From the NCBI RefSeq assembly GCF_014529535.1, contig NW_023504022.1, forward strand, positions 5,755,132 through 5,819,131: a DNA stretch of 64,000 nucleotides, written 5' to 3'. The DNA comes from Bradysia coprophila (lineage: Eukaryota; Arthropoda; Insecta; Diptera; Sciaridae). The notes under the pieces are model-generated. The model saw only the letters and a program-made list of their open reading frames with translations. It made no database searches and was not told the DNA's origin. The stretch's first letter is position 1. Every line of letters begins with the position of its first letter. Shown here in pieces: positions 1-11,098 of the stretch. A program made the translations under genes and the position numbers.

Positions 1-561
1 GGGTGTGGTGGCGCAGCTAACGCTTTTCGAAATAATTGAAAAATTTGATTTTTTATCAATTTCCATGGGTACTTCCATGGCTAGTTTTGCGTTACAAATT
101 TGGTCATTTGTGATTTGTGAGGCATAAAGTGAGCTGTGTTTTCTATGTTTTGCGAGAGCAAATCAGTTGTTTTTCCAATATTCGAAGACCCAGTGCTTTT
201 AAACCAACGAGAATTTGAATTTTTTTAAATGTTTACCGAAATCGGTTCACATTTTGGTGAAAATATTTCGAAAACTCACAAATTAGCTGGAATGCCCCAT
301 ATATGGATTTTTACGGGGTACGTGAAAATAATGAAATTAAATCTCATCATATATGGGATCTTTGGTTCAAAATGATTAGTGGACACAAAACAAACATTTG
401 GAGGCACCAAGGGGAAGGTCAATGGGATTTCGAAATAACCTAAGCACACATCACACACCGTTCTCAACTACTTCAAAGAATCCGACGAAACTTAATTTCT
501 TGAGCCATAGTCCTGAAACGTTTTTTTTGTACAATTTTCATTTGAGTTAATTATGAGGAGA
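1..561. other. no gene seen
   Basis: AT-rich sequence left of the first transposon. I see no splice-bounded coding exon, RNA gene or clear repeat boundary here. Confidence 0.5.
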
Positions 562-2311
562 GCCCAACACCAGGCATCAATAACGTTATAACCGAAATGA
601 ATTCGGTTACTCGAATAACGTTATTCAAAATCACGAACTAATTTCGGTTAATTTATCACAAATTATTGCAGATTAAACTAAAGATCACTTCCAAGGGCTG
701 AAAAAATACAAACTCAAACTCACAGACACAATTAATCGATCTCTGTGGGTCGGGGTCCATTTTTGTATGAAAAAGTTTGAGGCACTCTCCGGTACATTGT
801 TCGTTTTTAATCTCTGATCGATAGTGTACAAGGGTGCCACTCCATCCTCGTCCTAAACGATTTAGGTCGCTCAACGGCGAAATGTGTAACAAATGACAAA
901 TTGACGAATGTGGAAATCGACATTTATCCAAAATTACACATTACTCGCGTAAGGATAAGTTCTGTTTTTTCTCATCAGGATGTTCTCAAAAGAAGGATTT
1001 TTGGGTCTATAAGTGTATCTAGGCGATTTACTTGCTGCAATTATTATATAGTAATTCACAAAAGCATACATATCAAACACTGGGTAATACTTGAGTATTA
1101 AACGAAAATCATGTCTAGTGCTTGGTCGTAGACCGGTGAAATCCTCTGAGTCTTCTTCTTTTGGGATGCTTTTCAGACCACCTCAGTTGCACGCTGTCAC
1201 AGCGGCTATTTAATGAATATAGTAGTCATAAAACTAGAATTCAAGCCATTTCAGGTACCCTCGTCCAACTTTAGGAAACTGTGGAAAGCTCTCGGGAAGG
1301 TGTATTGACATTTTTCCGTTATTGTAGAAAAGTCTAGACCCTAACCTTCAAAAATTAGTATTTTTATGGGTCTATCAAAAATAAAAGTTTTGTAGAGAAA
1401 TAGTTGTTTGCATCATAAGGAGAGAAATCACGAAATTACAGTATACATACGTTACGTATGCAAAAATAATTCTCGTTGGATACGAGTTCACATACATAAT
1501 GTGATTGAGTGTGTTCTCTCCATAATGAACATAATGAACAAAAACACGCTTTATGATTCGAAAAACAGAAAAAACAAAAAGAGCAAAATAGAGTGAGAGA
1601 GTTAGCTCCGCCTTCGTATATATCAATTCAAAACAGGTACCAAGCGAGTAAAACATCATTTTTATCCCTAGACCTGTTTACAAGGTCTGCTCAGAGAGAA
1701 CCCAAAAAACTATGGTTTCCGATAACTTTCAGTGCGTGATTTCGTCTGTTTTCGTATCATGAAGCGTGTAAAATATATGGCAAGTTTGTTTTACTCGAAA
1801 ACTTAACGACGTATAAATAATTTACGCTGTGACGAAACTGTAATAAATCATGAACAAGTTGAAGCAGTGCTCAGAGAATTTTAACGAGTAATAACTAGTA
1901 ATAACAGCAGGTAAATCGCTGAGAAATATATTCACAAAAATCCTTCTTGTAGAATTTCCACCGATTTTCGTCGTTTGTTACACATTTCGCCATTGAGCGA
2001 CCTAAATCGTTTAGGATGGAGTGGCACCCTTGTACACTATCGATTAGAGACTAAAAAGGAACAACGTACCGGAGAGTGCCCCAAACTTGAAATTTTTCAT
2101 ACAAAAATGGACCCCGGCCCACAGAGATCGATTAACTGTGGCTGTGAGTTTGAGTTTGTATTTTTTCAGCCCTTGGAAGTGATCTTTAGTGTAATCTGCA
2201 ATAATTTGTGATAAATTAACCGACATTAGTTCGTGATTTTGAATAACGTTATTCGAGTAACAGAAATCATTTCGGGTAATAATAACGTTATTGGGGATGC
2301 CTGCCCAACAC
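562..2311. mobile_element. hAT-like non-autonomous element with long inverted arms
   Basis: The element proper runs 571-2303. Its ends are inverted copies starting CAGGCATC, and the same 8 bases, CCCAACAC, lie directly outside both ends (563-570 and 2304-2311). An 8-base target duplication with CAG-type ends is the hAT signature. The inverted similarity extends about 330 bases into each end (to about 895 on the left and from about 1972 on the right) with few mismatches. The roughly 1.08-kb centre shows no transposase; the small reading frames in the arms mirror each other and are not genes. Moved in trans by an unseen hAT transposase (inference). Confidence 0.85.
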
Positions 2312-4441
2312 TCCTCTCCTGCATTTTCTATGTGGTTGATGCTCTTGCTGTATCACTTCATTTTAGTTTCGAAGGCGGAAATGGAAACAAAAACGATTCT
2401 GGTTCGTCGCACGTTTGAAACACTCAGTAACAGTTTAAAAAAAAACAAACAAAAAAGTTCGGTGACTTCCACCGAATATTCATTCACGTCGTTCCTTACA
2501 TGTGATTAACTCCGCACGCCAAAGGCACATTTAACAAAAAACGAAAATATTTTCTTTGTATATTTGTACACCGTACCTCACTTCCTGATGTCTGTCTACC
2601 GTTTGTAAATCTTAAAACTTTTATCAAAATCTCGCTCGCTCACAAAAGTTTTTTTTTTTTTGGAATGACAATCTAGATCAACGTCTTCTATCTCTCTAAT
2701 GCTCTAATCTTAACTATTATTATGTACAAAGCCATTGAATGGAATATATATGGTCCAACAACATTTATTAATACAATTTGTACATACAAGCCACTCGCAT
2801 ACATATCAAAGGTAACAGAGACTGAGACTCGTTATACTCGTTACAAACCAAAAATGCATTTCATTCCTTCCGCACACAAAGTATTTTGTTGTTAAATTTA
2901 GTAACTTTGTAAGTGAAGGTACAGTACTGATTTTACAGACATTTTAAGCTTAAAATTGTGAATAGCAATCTGTATAACTGAATGGTGTTATAACGCAGAG
3001 CCGGGAGTCATATTTCAGAGTAAAGTTTCCGAAGAAATGTGAATCGCTAAAATATATGTCCACTGAAGAAGTAATGAAGAATATAGTGAAGAAGGCAGCG
3101 GATGTATCTATGTTCGCTGTAATTCGTAAGAGTTCAAGCGTGAGTTGAATTTTGATTTTCGAAACCTTTATGAAACATTACCCAGAGCTCATTGTCTCCT
3201 ATTTGTCGTCGTGGCGAATAACAGTTGACTAGTTTCACTAGAAAAGATCTTCATCCAGCAGGTAATTGAATTTGATCACGATCGTGTGACACCATGTGTG
3301 GATTGGTGATGCTAATTTAAAGTGGCAACAAAGGTAAATTGAGAGACATTTTCCTCTGAAATCCATTGATGTAAATTTTGAAATTGGCAACAATTTCGAG
3401 GTGAATTTATACGCATTCGTATCTTCGGTCGAGCTGACTTAGTGCATTCCAATATTTGACCGCATTAAATTTTCCATCCTGACCACAACAATGATTTTTT
3501 TCGTATAGTAGTACAACCTTGAAGCTGTTGTTGAATCAACAGCAATTTGAAAATTTGCAAAGGGGTTTACTATTCTTGGAATATCTTGACCTGCCTTATA
3601 GAACATTAGCTAGAAATTGTGTATTAACATTGGCACAGGAGGTAAATCTCGCAGTTTTATTTTATCATTTTGCGTGTTGTGCTAATTGGACTCTTCCGAA
3701 CGAAAACGAAAATAAATCGTTAATTGGCGCTAATTGTTTTGTTTTCATTCCTAACACCATCACCAGACACGCGTTAAAACGCTTTTTTCGAACATTTTGT
3801 GTAATTTGATAGTAGATTTGTTTGCTGTTTTTCAATTAACATTTAATTATATTATAATGGAATATGAAGCTATGCAAATTATGAATTATTGAGTCTAAGT
3901 CTGCAGAAATACGATACGAGTATTTGATGAGTTAAAAATAATTTTACAGGACATTGTAGGCAGATTGAAAGTGATGACACGTACTATGTGTGATATACCG
4001 AGGTGATTCTAATCTTAGAATCTAAGATTCTTAGATCATTGACTGCGGAGTTGGCGATACATATATCTATTAATGGCATGGTAGAGACATCAAATCAACA
4101 ATAAAATATATTCCCTAAAGTCTCCGCAGGTCTAAGGTTTTTTCTCACACCCAAATTTCAGTCAGCTGAAAGATGAGTTGAAAAACTGTTTGCACAGCTG
4201 AAGCGCCCCATACTAGTCCATGTTCCCAGCACCTTAAATTCTTTAAGATTTTTCTTTGTTTGACAAAACCTTTTTTTTTGAAAAAAGGAAAATTGTTTTT
4301 CCAGACAGAAAACCTTTAAAAATGAATTTGCGAAAACTTCATCCAGCTTATATGAAAATGAAATTCAAGCCACATCCGATCCGAATGATCGATGGCTCTA
4401 TGGAATCGTTAGTCTCCCGGACAATTATGTGGAACAACTTT
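2312..4441. other. intergenic, one possible exon inside
   Basis: AT-rich sequence with homopolymer runs (T12 near 2649). Apart from the possible exon at 3509-3641, listed separately, I see no gene. Confidence 0.4.
3509..3641 (+). CDS. possible internal coding exon, unrecognised
   Basis: An open frame lies between a plausible acceptor (TATAG before 3509) and a good donor (GAG|GTAAAT at 3641/3642). The peptide is leucine- and glutamine-rich and helical looking, with the stretch QQQFENLQRGLLFLEYLDL followed by an arginine/cysteine-containing segment ending in LTLAQE. Its composition is more protein-like than its surroundings. I do not recognise the family and found no partner exons on the plus strand. 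It may belong to a gene lying mostly outside the window, or may be chance. Confidence 0.25.
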
Positions 4442-4708
4442 TTAGCCCCGTACGAAGTACAAAGGGGCTTATAGGATTACGATGCCGTGTGTAATTGATG
4501 GAATTCGAAGCAGACGGTAAGGGCAAAGTGTTTGCCTATGTTCATAGATGACGAATCCGCAATAAAAATTTTGTCTGTCCGTCTGTCCGTCTGTCTGTCA
4601 CGTCGATATCTTGAGTAAATCAAATCCGATTTCAAAAAAAAAAAAATCCCTGAAAGATAGTCAAAATACAGTGGGTTCATTTTAGTTCGGAACATATTTG
4701 AAATTTTT

Positions 4709-4866
4709 GAGAGTTCTAAAAGTCATCGATGTTCCCAGTCAATAAAGCGTTTCCAGGTTATGATATTTTGGCACAAAATTTGAAAATCCCATAGCGAATT
4801 CAAATTTCGCGCCAAAATATCATAGACCGGGAAGAACTTAATTGACTGGGAACCTCGATGACTTTT
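4709..4866. repeat. small hairpin/MITE inside copy a
   Basis: Inverted arms AAAAGTCATCGATGTTCCCA and its imperfect complement (GGGAACCTCGATGACTTTT) bracket a second inner inverted pair (GATATTTTGGC.../...GCCAAAATATC). It looks like a short foldback element nested in the larger repeat. Confidence 0.55.
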
Positions 4867-5127
4867 AAAACTCTGATAAATCTGAAATTGTTCTTTCTAA
4901 AGATGAACACACTGTAGTGAGGCTAAGTTCGAAGATGGGCATATTCGGGTCGGCCCTTCGTGAGTTAGGGCCACCTAAGTGATTTAAGGTCTTTTGGTGA
5001 TATTTACGGCAAAAAAAACGTTGGAAATGTAAATGAAACGGCAAAAGATAGGTAATGTCGATACCGATCCAGGAAAAAAAAGTTTATTAAAATCGGGTGA
5101 ATGGCCCGTGAGTTAGGGCCCTAGAAG

Positions 5128-5650
5128 TGAAAGGCTACTCGGCCCTAAGTGTATTTTGCATATAACTCGAGTAAATTTCATCCTTTTTTCGTAATTTTTG
5201 TTTCATTTGAAAGGTAATCGAAGCATGAATATAATGTGACGAAGAACGTTTTAAATTTGGGTTCTTGGACTGAAGCCGCTCCTCGGCCCTAAGTGTATTT
5301 TGCATATAACTCGAGTAAATTTGATCCGATTCTCCTAAATTTTGTTTCATTCGAAAGGTAATCCAACGAGGAATAGAATGTTGTTGAAAAAAAATTAAAA
5401 TTTGGGTCCTTGGACAAAGGCCGCTCCACGGCCCTAAGTGTGTTTTGCATATAACTCGAGTAAATTTGATCCGATTCTCCTAAATTTTGTTTCATTCGAA
5501 AGGTAATCCAACGAGGAATAGAATGTTGTTGAAAAAAAATTAAAATTTGGGTCCTTGGACAAAGGCCGCTCCACGGCCCTAAGTGTGTTTTGCATATAAC
5601 TCGAGTAAATTTGATCCGATTTACCTAAATTTGTGTTACATTTGAAAGGA
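5128..5650. repeat. tandem satellite, about 145-base unit, 4 copies
   Basis: Units recur with the anchor GCATATAACTCGAGTAAATT at about 145-base spacing (near 5159, 5302, 5447, 5593). They are the reverse complement of the longer array at 60371-61980. Confidence 0.8.
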
Positions 5651-5825
5651 ACGTCGTACGGGGCTTCGTAATTGCGCTATGCGCAATTTATAAGATGTAC
5701 ACATTTCATAATAATTTGACTTCAACTACGGTGACAGACGCACTAGGGTCACGTGCGCAATAGATGTACGGGTTCGTACGGGGCTCAGTCGCAGCAAACG
5801 CTCCGACTGTTCTGACGGCTCGTTT

Positions 5826-6705
5826 CTTGTTGTCTTTTTATTTTTGGCAGCAGAGTTGAAAAAGTTTGCTGTGTCGTATGTGCAGGTTTATAGTGCTTAG
5901 AAAGACGCTGCGATACATACCCAAAAAAGGTCAAAAGGTCCGTGTGTGGAAGCGCTGGACATTGAAAATCAGGGCTCAATCCATTTAAAAGTGGAAAATT
6001 TTGTAGCGTGGGCAACAAATTTCTCGGTTCCTGCTAGTCCTACAGCTTTTTGATGTTCTACAAAGTTGTAGGGAATAGCTAACTTAGTAACAAAACTGGG
6101 GCCTGTAATTTTTTAAGCTTCTAAATTTCTCGAGATATTAGTAAAAGTTCACAGCTTTGTTGCCCACGCTACCGTGGATTGAGCCGGTTTTCGGTTTCGG
6201 AATCTCTTGGACAGCAGCGACCAAACAAGTTTGACAATGTATAGTAGAGAGTAGTCCACCAGGAGTCCAACGATACTATGGAAGCCGTTGGCCGTCGCTG
6301 TCCAAGGTTGTGACAGGAAATTGAGAAAATTTGACTCCGCTAGCGAACTTCTAAGGGTCATCTGCCGCCATAAAGCAGCTAAAAAACGAAAAACATATCA
6401 GACCTCGTTACTACGGGTCTCTACTATCCAATGAGACCAAACACGCGTGGGTAGAGACTCGACGAATGTATTTTTTATTAGTAAATGTGACACTCAGCAC
6501 GTCTATGTGAAGAATAATTATGGAATGAAAAAAAATGCCAGAAAATTCATTCCAACAGTCTTCATCCTCTTTCTTCGCCGTGAACGTGATAAAATAGTAA
6601 ACGGGAATTCAATCTACTGAATCTATATATAATTTTCATTGTCAAGCATTGGAATAAAGTGTAAGTGTATTGTTTGACATGAATCTACATTATAAAATAT
6701 AAATT
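5826..6705. other. intergenic with a small MITE
   Basis: Between 5973 and 6185 the ends GGCTCAATCCA / TGGATTGAGCC are inverted, and inside them GTAGCGTGGGCAACA / TGTTGCCCACGCTAC is also inverted, giving a 213-base foldback element. The remainder shows no recognisable gene. Confidence 0.5.
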
Positions 6706-7020
6706 TCATCCAGAGTAATTTTCAAGCTTCTTGAAATCAGCACTTGTTGACTGATCTGGTTTTGGCGGGCCTGGTGGTCCTAGTGGTCCTGGTGGTCCTG
6801 GTGGTCCTTTTCCATCTGGTCCTGGTGGTCCATGCGGTCCAAACTTATAAAATCCTTCGTAGTCTGGAATGTATCTCCCGCTATTATCCGGTATATATTG
6901 ACCACTATTGTCTGAGAAGTATCTCCCCCTATTATCCGGTATATATTGACCCCTGTTGTCTGCATGGTAGCTGCCATCATCATATGCATATGTTGCGCAG
7001 TAACTACAGATGAGTTGGAT
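6706..7020 (-). CDS. secreted cuticle-like protein with collagen-like tail (last exon)
   Basis: Minus-strand exon of 105 codons including the stop, after a good acceptor (TTTCAG before 7020). It begins with the end of an apparent signal peptide (IQLICSYCATYA). Next come about four repeats of the type Y-I-P-D-N-(R/S)-G-(Q/R), typical of some insect cuticle and extracellular-matrix proteins. Then a Gly-Pro-Pro-rich run of eight to nine collagen-like triplets (GPHGPPGPDGKGPPGPPG and on), then a short acidic tail. The first exon is not resolved; ATGATAATCCGTTCGATA just before a weak donor near 7069 would give a start of the right kind and phase. Probably exported structural protein; the exact family is uncertain. 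The plus-strand frame over it is a shadow. Confidence 0.6.
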   Translation of the reverse strand: MQLICSYCATYAYDDGSYHADNRGQYIPDNRGRYFSDNSGQYIPDNSGRYIPDYEGFYKFGPHGPPGPDGKGPPGPPGPLGPPGPPKPDQSTSADFKKLENYSG

Positions 7021-7292
7021 CTGAAATGCGATATTGTTGTTAATTTTAAGATTGTTCGTCGTTCAAATAAACTATCGAACGGATTATCATGTCAGTGACG
7101 TTGTTTAGAATCATGTAAAATTTTTGCTCTACAATTTTTCTATGAAAATTTATTATTTTTGAGAAAAATACCAAGGTGAATATAAATATATGATGAATAT
7201 AAATGGAAGTCCCACTAGAAGATGAATGAATGAATTTCTGACATTTTTCTGACGACAAATAAAGGACGACAAATCAACGTCCTGGACATTCA

Positions 7293-7706
7293 ATGGAACA
7301 CGGTAGTGCTAAAATTTGTCCACTTTCAGTACTCTATTTAGAGTACCACTCATGCTTGAAGTGCGTTGAACACGGTGATGAAAATAAGCATGTGCTCAAA
7401 TCACTCAACCAACCATCAGGTACGGCTCGTGTAAGCGGCTCATTACTCCGCTTCAATAGATTAAGATTGGCTCGTTCGGTATGTGTATTTTATGTAGATG
7501 GAAGCACAGGGTTTCGGTGGGTTTTGAAATTAATTTTCTCTATGTTGACCACATTGTCAAACGTATGTCCCAGGTCTTTATTTTATGTTAGGCGAAGTCC
7601 TTTTCGTGGCAACGAACGTGTAGAAAACAAAAATCAAAACGCACCAGAAACCGGTGGCGATCCACGTGTCACCGGACAATACATAAACAAGTTCCTTAAT
7701 CCATAA
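7293..7706 (+). CDS. unrecognised 137-residue reading frame
   Basis: An ATG-initiated frame. The C-terminal part is polar and protein-like (NKNQNAPETGGDPRVTGQ), while the N-terminal part overlaps a dispersed sequence (TACCACTCATGCTTGAAGTG) also found near 57240. It could be a small gene, a last exon with an acceptor near 7573, or chance. I do not recognise it. Confidence 0.2.
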   Translation: MEHGSAKICPLSVLYLEYHSCLKCVEHGDENKHVLKSLNQPSGTARVSGSLLRFNRLRLARSVCVFYVDGSTGFRWVLKLIFSMLTTLSNVCPRSLFYVRRSPFRGNERVENKNQNAPETGGDPRVTGQYINKFLNP

Positions 7707-9757
7707 TGATTGCCCTATGAAGAATATTTTTTAATTAATATTGTCAACTTAACCTCACCTGTGACTCAAGTTTTTGTTTCGTAATTTTTTTGGTTCAATT
7801 TTAGTTTGGTAAAGTATCAGGTTATCAGCTATTCGCCCGGGCAGTCGCTGTCGCATAGTCATTCCGTTTTTTTTTTATTGCATTTACTCACCACGAGTAT
7901 TACTCCAAACTTTAGCATCATTTTAATATCAGATGCAACACTTCAAATACAAAAGTCGTCTATACTGAATTCGTCAATTGGTTTCCAAAATCTACATCAA
8001 ACACAAAAAATAAAATTTTGAATTTCAATCGCAGCATTAGAAACTCATGCAATCCATTTTTTACTTTAAATTAAGATGTAATAATAGCAAACAAATCACA
8101 GACTACTAACCACAGTACTATGAATACGAAAAGCAAAAAAATAGGCTCCGAACTGCCGCCCGAGGTACTCACAAGGAACTGGCTAAGTTTGAAATTTTCC
8201 TCAGAATTTATATCACCTTCTCAGGTCATATCTTAAACTAAGTTTTATTATATACTGACAAATCGATGACCAACTAGAATAGAACCATTAAACAAAAGGT
8301 CGACGATAGAAGTGAAATATTGAAATTTGATAAATCCATTCTTAGCGCAGTTTGCACAAAACATTTTTTTATGCACATCACTCACCAACTCAACATTGGC
8401 TCATTTGAACACACCCAGATCTAAAACGTTTCGATGATATTTAACGTTGTCACTTAATGTTTTCCGCATTGAAGAAAACACTAAAATTCAAATTCATTTG
8501 CATAGCGTGAATGAAGCAAATGTCTATTCTTATAATTCAGACGACTTGTGTCATCAGACACGCCTTTCTTTACGAAGCTTAGTAACAACAAAAAAGACCC
8601 AAATTATTACCGGCGCCCACCCACATCGAAATTCAAATTTTTGATAAATTATTAGCAATGAACGATTTGTTTTTTTTAGCAATGAACGATCTAAACAGCC
8701 TTAAGGTGCACAGTGATTATGCATATCTGTCCACATTTTGACGAGTGGGTGATTGTGATCCTAACAGAGGTGCATATCATTTTTTATGTGTCGATGCAAA
8801 TCAACTCCTTCTCAGAGCTGAAGCATAATGTTAGCCTTACCACACAGAGACATACTTTCTTCTCCTTCTTTTACAATACATTGTGAACCCTTCGATATGT
8901 GAGGTGGTCTTCCTGCAGAAAATGTATTTCTGTGCAGTAGAATCATAATCCATTTATCATTCCTCAAACTCGAACATAAAAACCTCTTACAGTTCTTTAG
9001 GGTATATACCAGCTAGGTTCATGTTAGGACCTTGCTCAGAAACGAAAATGTTCAGTTAGAGTCCATCCGTCAATTGGTAAATCTCTTACGAGCAAAATTT
9101 GCGTGGAAACATCGCTCTTAGTATTTTTAGATTCTTTAAGGTTTTCCGAGACGCTTACTTTCACTTCCAGTCATTTTCATTTAGATTTAAAAGTTATTAA
9201 CACTGACTTAGAGCAGATCTACGAATTTCTGTCTTCTGAATGCCTGACGTGAATGTACATATCTATACAGAGATTCAGTCAAGTTACCTGACCCGCCGCC
9301 AAATTGAGAGCTATTTCGTTAAACTTCAGAGCTTTTGATTGCCCGGAGAGAAGATTTTCCTAACAATTTTAATTACGAGGAAAATATTTAAGATCAAGAG
9401 ATCGATCCTGCTGTTTACGTGTTATTATGCTCACGGCGTGTGGAAAGATTATAAAGTTTTTCTTCGAAAGGTTTCTTATCAGTCATTGCTTTCTGTTATC
9501 CTTATCAATTTTCATGGGCGTATTGAAGTAGGAAAACGCAGACAAACGAACTGATTTCGTTTTTTTTCTGCCGATCTCAGGTGCTGATAACATTTTACGA
9601 AGACCTAATTCTTTAACCTCAATATAGTTACAAGCACTTCATCGTACCGAATACGGAAAGACATATTTGGTAGCCTTAAGTGATGCGGAACTGTGGAACA
9701 CGAGCTATTTTCATGTGTCGTCGGGGCCGAAAACGGAAGCATGTTATAGTCATTTTT
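7707..9757. other. no gene seen
   Basis: AT-rich, with only short reading frames lacking splice context or domain character. Confidence 0.45.
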
Positions 9758-9855
9758 GTACCTGATTTGCACGATTGATTTTAGGCAATTTCGCGAGTTG
9801 TAGGCCGAACGGAGTGAGCGAAAGTGCCTAAAATCAATCGTGCGAATCAGGTGCA
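9758..9855. repeat. MITE-like hairpin
   Basis: CCTGATTTGCACGATTGATT and its near complement AATCAATCGTGCGAATCAGG form arms of about 36 bases around a short centre with GGCCGAACGGAGTGAGCG. The same hairpin type, with GGGCCGAAAA flanks, recurs at 48890-49385. Confidence 0.75.
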
Positions 9856-9877
9856 AAGGGCCGAAAACTCGAGAAAA

Positions 9878-11098
9878 ACATAGCTAACGCCGACCCGTAC
9901 GAAACACCTATTCGTATCAAAAGCCTTTAATGTGAAACTCTTCATTTTCTTCTCTGCTGAAAAACTATTCTCCCTTTAAAATCACTTACATTATCCACTC
10001 TTTGCCTTGTTATCATATACAATTAAATTGCCGGAGGCAATATAGACAGCCCCGTACGAAGTCAAATTTCATAAGTTTCTATTTAAACAGCTATATACCG
10101 CTATATTTAACTACATTTCACTATAAATAAACATTTCACAGAGGAATATATGCTATTATATAGCTCTATATGCCTGTATATAGCTCAATATAGCTGTATA
10201 TAGGTATATATAGATGTCCGTATATGGAATCCCTGAAACCCCACACACATCACAAATTATTTCCATGTTAACAGAAACTCTCTAAGCATCATTTTTCCCA
10301 CTTTATATCACTTTTAATAAAATCCAATATGGCCGCCGGCAGCCATTTTGTTAGGAGACCGGAAATAGTACCGACGCTTTACATTCGTTAATACCTTTCA
10401 AACAAAAAAAAAATCATGAAATTCGGTCAAAATTTACTCGAGATATTGACAAAATACTCCACGTTCACTGTACGGCCGAGTAGCCAGATAAGAGCTCACT
10501 CCAAGAGACCTAGCTCACGCTCCGGAGAACATAATTTCATAAACTTTTTTTCCCTGATTGGTACGGTCAATACCTATCTAATAAAGCTAAAACAGACGAA
10601 ATATGTTCAAATGTGGCCGACCTACAAGCAAAAACTGCTTGCCGCCCTGTGCCTGTTCCACACCAAGGGGTCTAACTCACGAGTCGGTCATCCGATTTCC
10701 ATAAACTTTTTTTTTGTCGATCGGTATTGTAAATACCTTTTATTTGACGTATCACTTACAAGTTTAACGTTTAAATGTCCGGAGATATCTTCGAAAAACC
10801 GTAAAGCACTTATTGGGCCACAGCTCGGGAGGGGTCGATCCAAAATCACTCATCTTCGAACTTAGCCTGTCTTTTGACATTACCATACGGGAAAAAAAAG
10901 AATTTTCAAAATCGGATGCGTTTTACTCAAGTTATCGTGCAGACAGACAGACGGACAGACGGACAGACAGACGGACATTTTTTTTTCGCGGATTTGGCAT
11001 ATCTAGACAACCACAATAGGTTTCCCCTTACTCAGGGAGTCCAATTCGACGTGTTACAAACGTAACCTATAAGACCCCAGTACTTCGTACGGGTCTAA
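9878..11098 (+). mobile_element. Helentron-like element, family 1, copy 1
   Basis: About 1.2-kb repeat starting ACATAGCTAACGCCGACCCG and ending in a hairpin AGACCC..GTAC-TTC-GTAC..GGGTCT then CTAA. GACCCGTACGAA occurs near both ends in inverted orientation. Inside are a TATATAGCT-rich tract (about 10140-10220) and a GTCY microsatellite (about 10941-10976), the two proto-microsatellite types known from dipteran mini-me/DINE-1 elements. The 149-residue frame at 10416 and its neighbours are repeat translations that recur in every copy, so they are not annotated as genes. Confidence 0.75.

Larger units (their letters stand above)
4442..5825 (-). mobile_element. Helentron-like (HINE/DINE-1-like) element, family 2, copy a
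   Basis: Read on the minus strand it starts near 5825 with the same sequence as the copies at 60136 and 51294 (CAGAACAGTCGGAGCG). It then has AGCCCCGTAC, several copies of a 145-base satellite, a GTCY microsatellite (about 4574-4602), and a terminal hairpin GTAC-TTC-GTAC inside an AGCCCC/GGGGCT stem ending in CTAA. Matching subterminal inverted repeats, a central GTCY proto-microsatellite and a 3' hairpin are known features of DINE-1 / non-autonomous Helentrons. The two reading frames near 5135-5495 are satellite translations, not genes. Confidence 0.7.

Noticed and set aside
5135-5495. Repeating MKQNLGESDQIYSSY-type proteins
   Set aside because: Translations of the 145-base satellite; they restart in each unit.
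10416-11065. 149-, 68- and 63-residue frames conserved at 10416, 23385, 30644 and 35160
   Set aside because: They lie inside four copies of one Helentron-like repeat and run through its microsatellite; indels shift the frame between copies, so the similarity is DNA-level, not coding.
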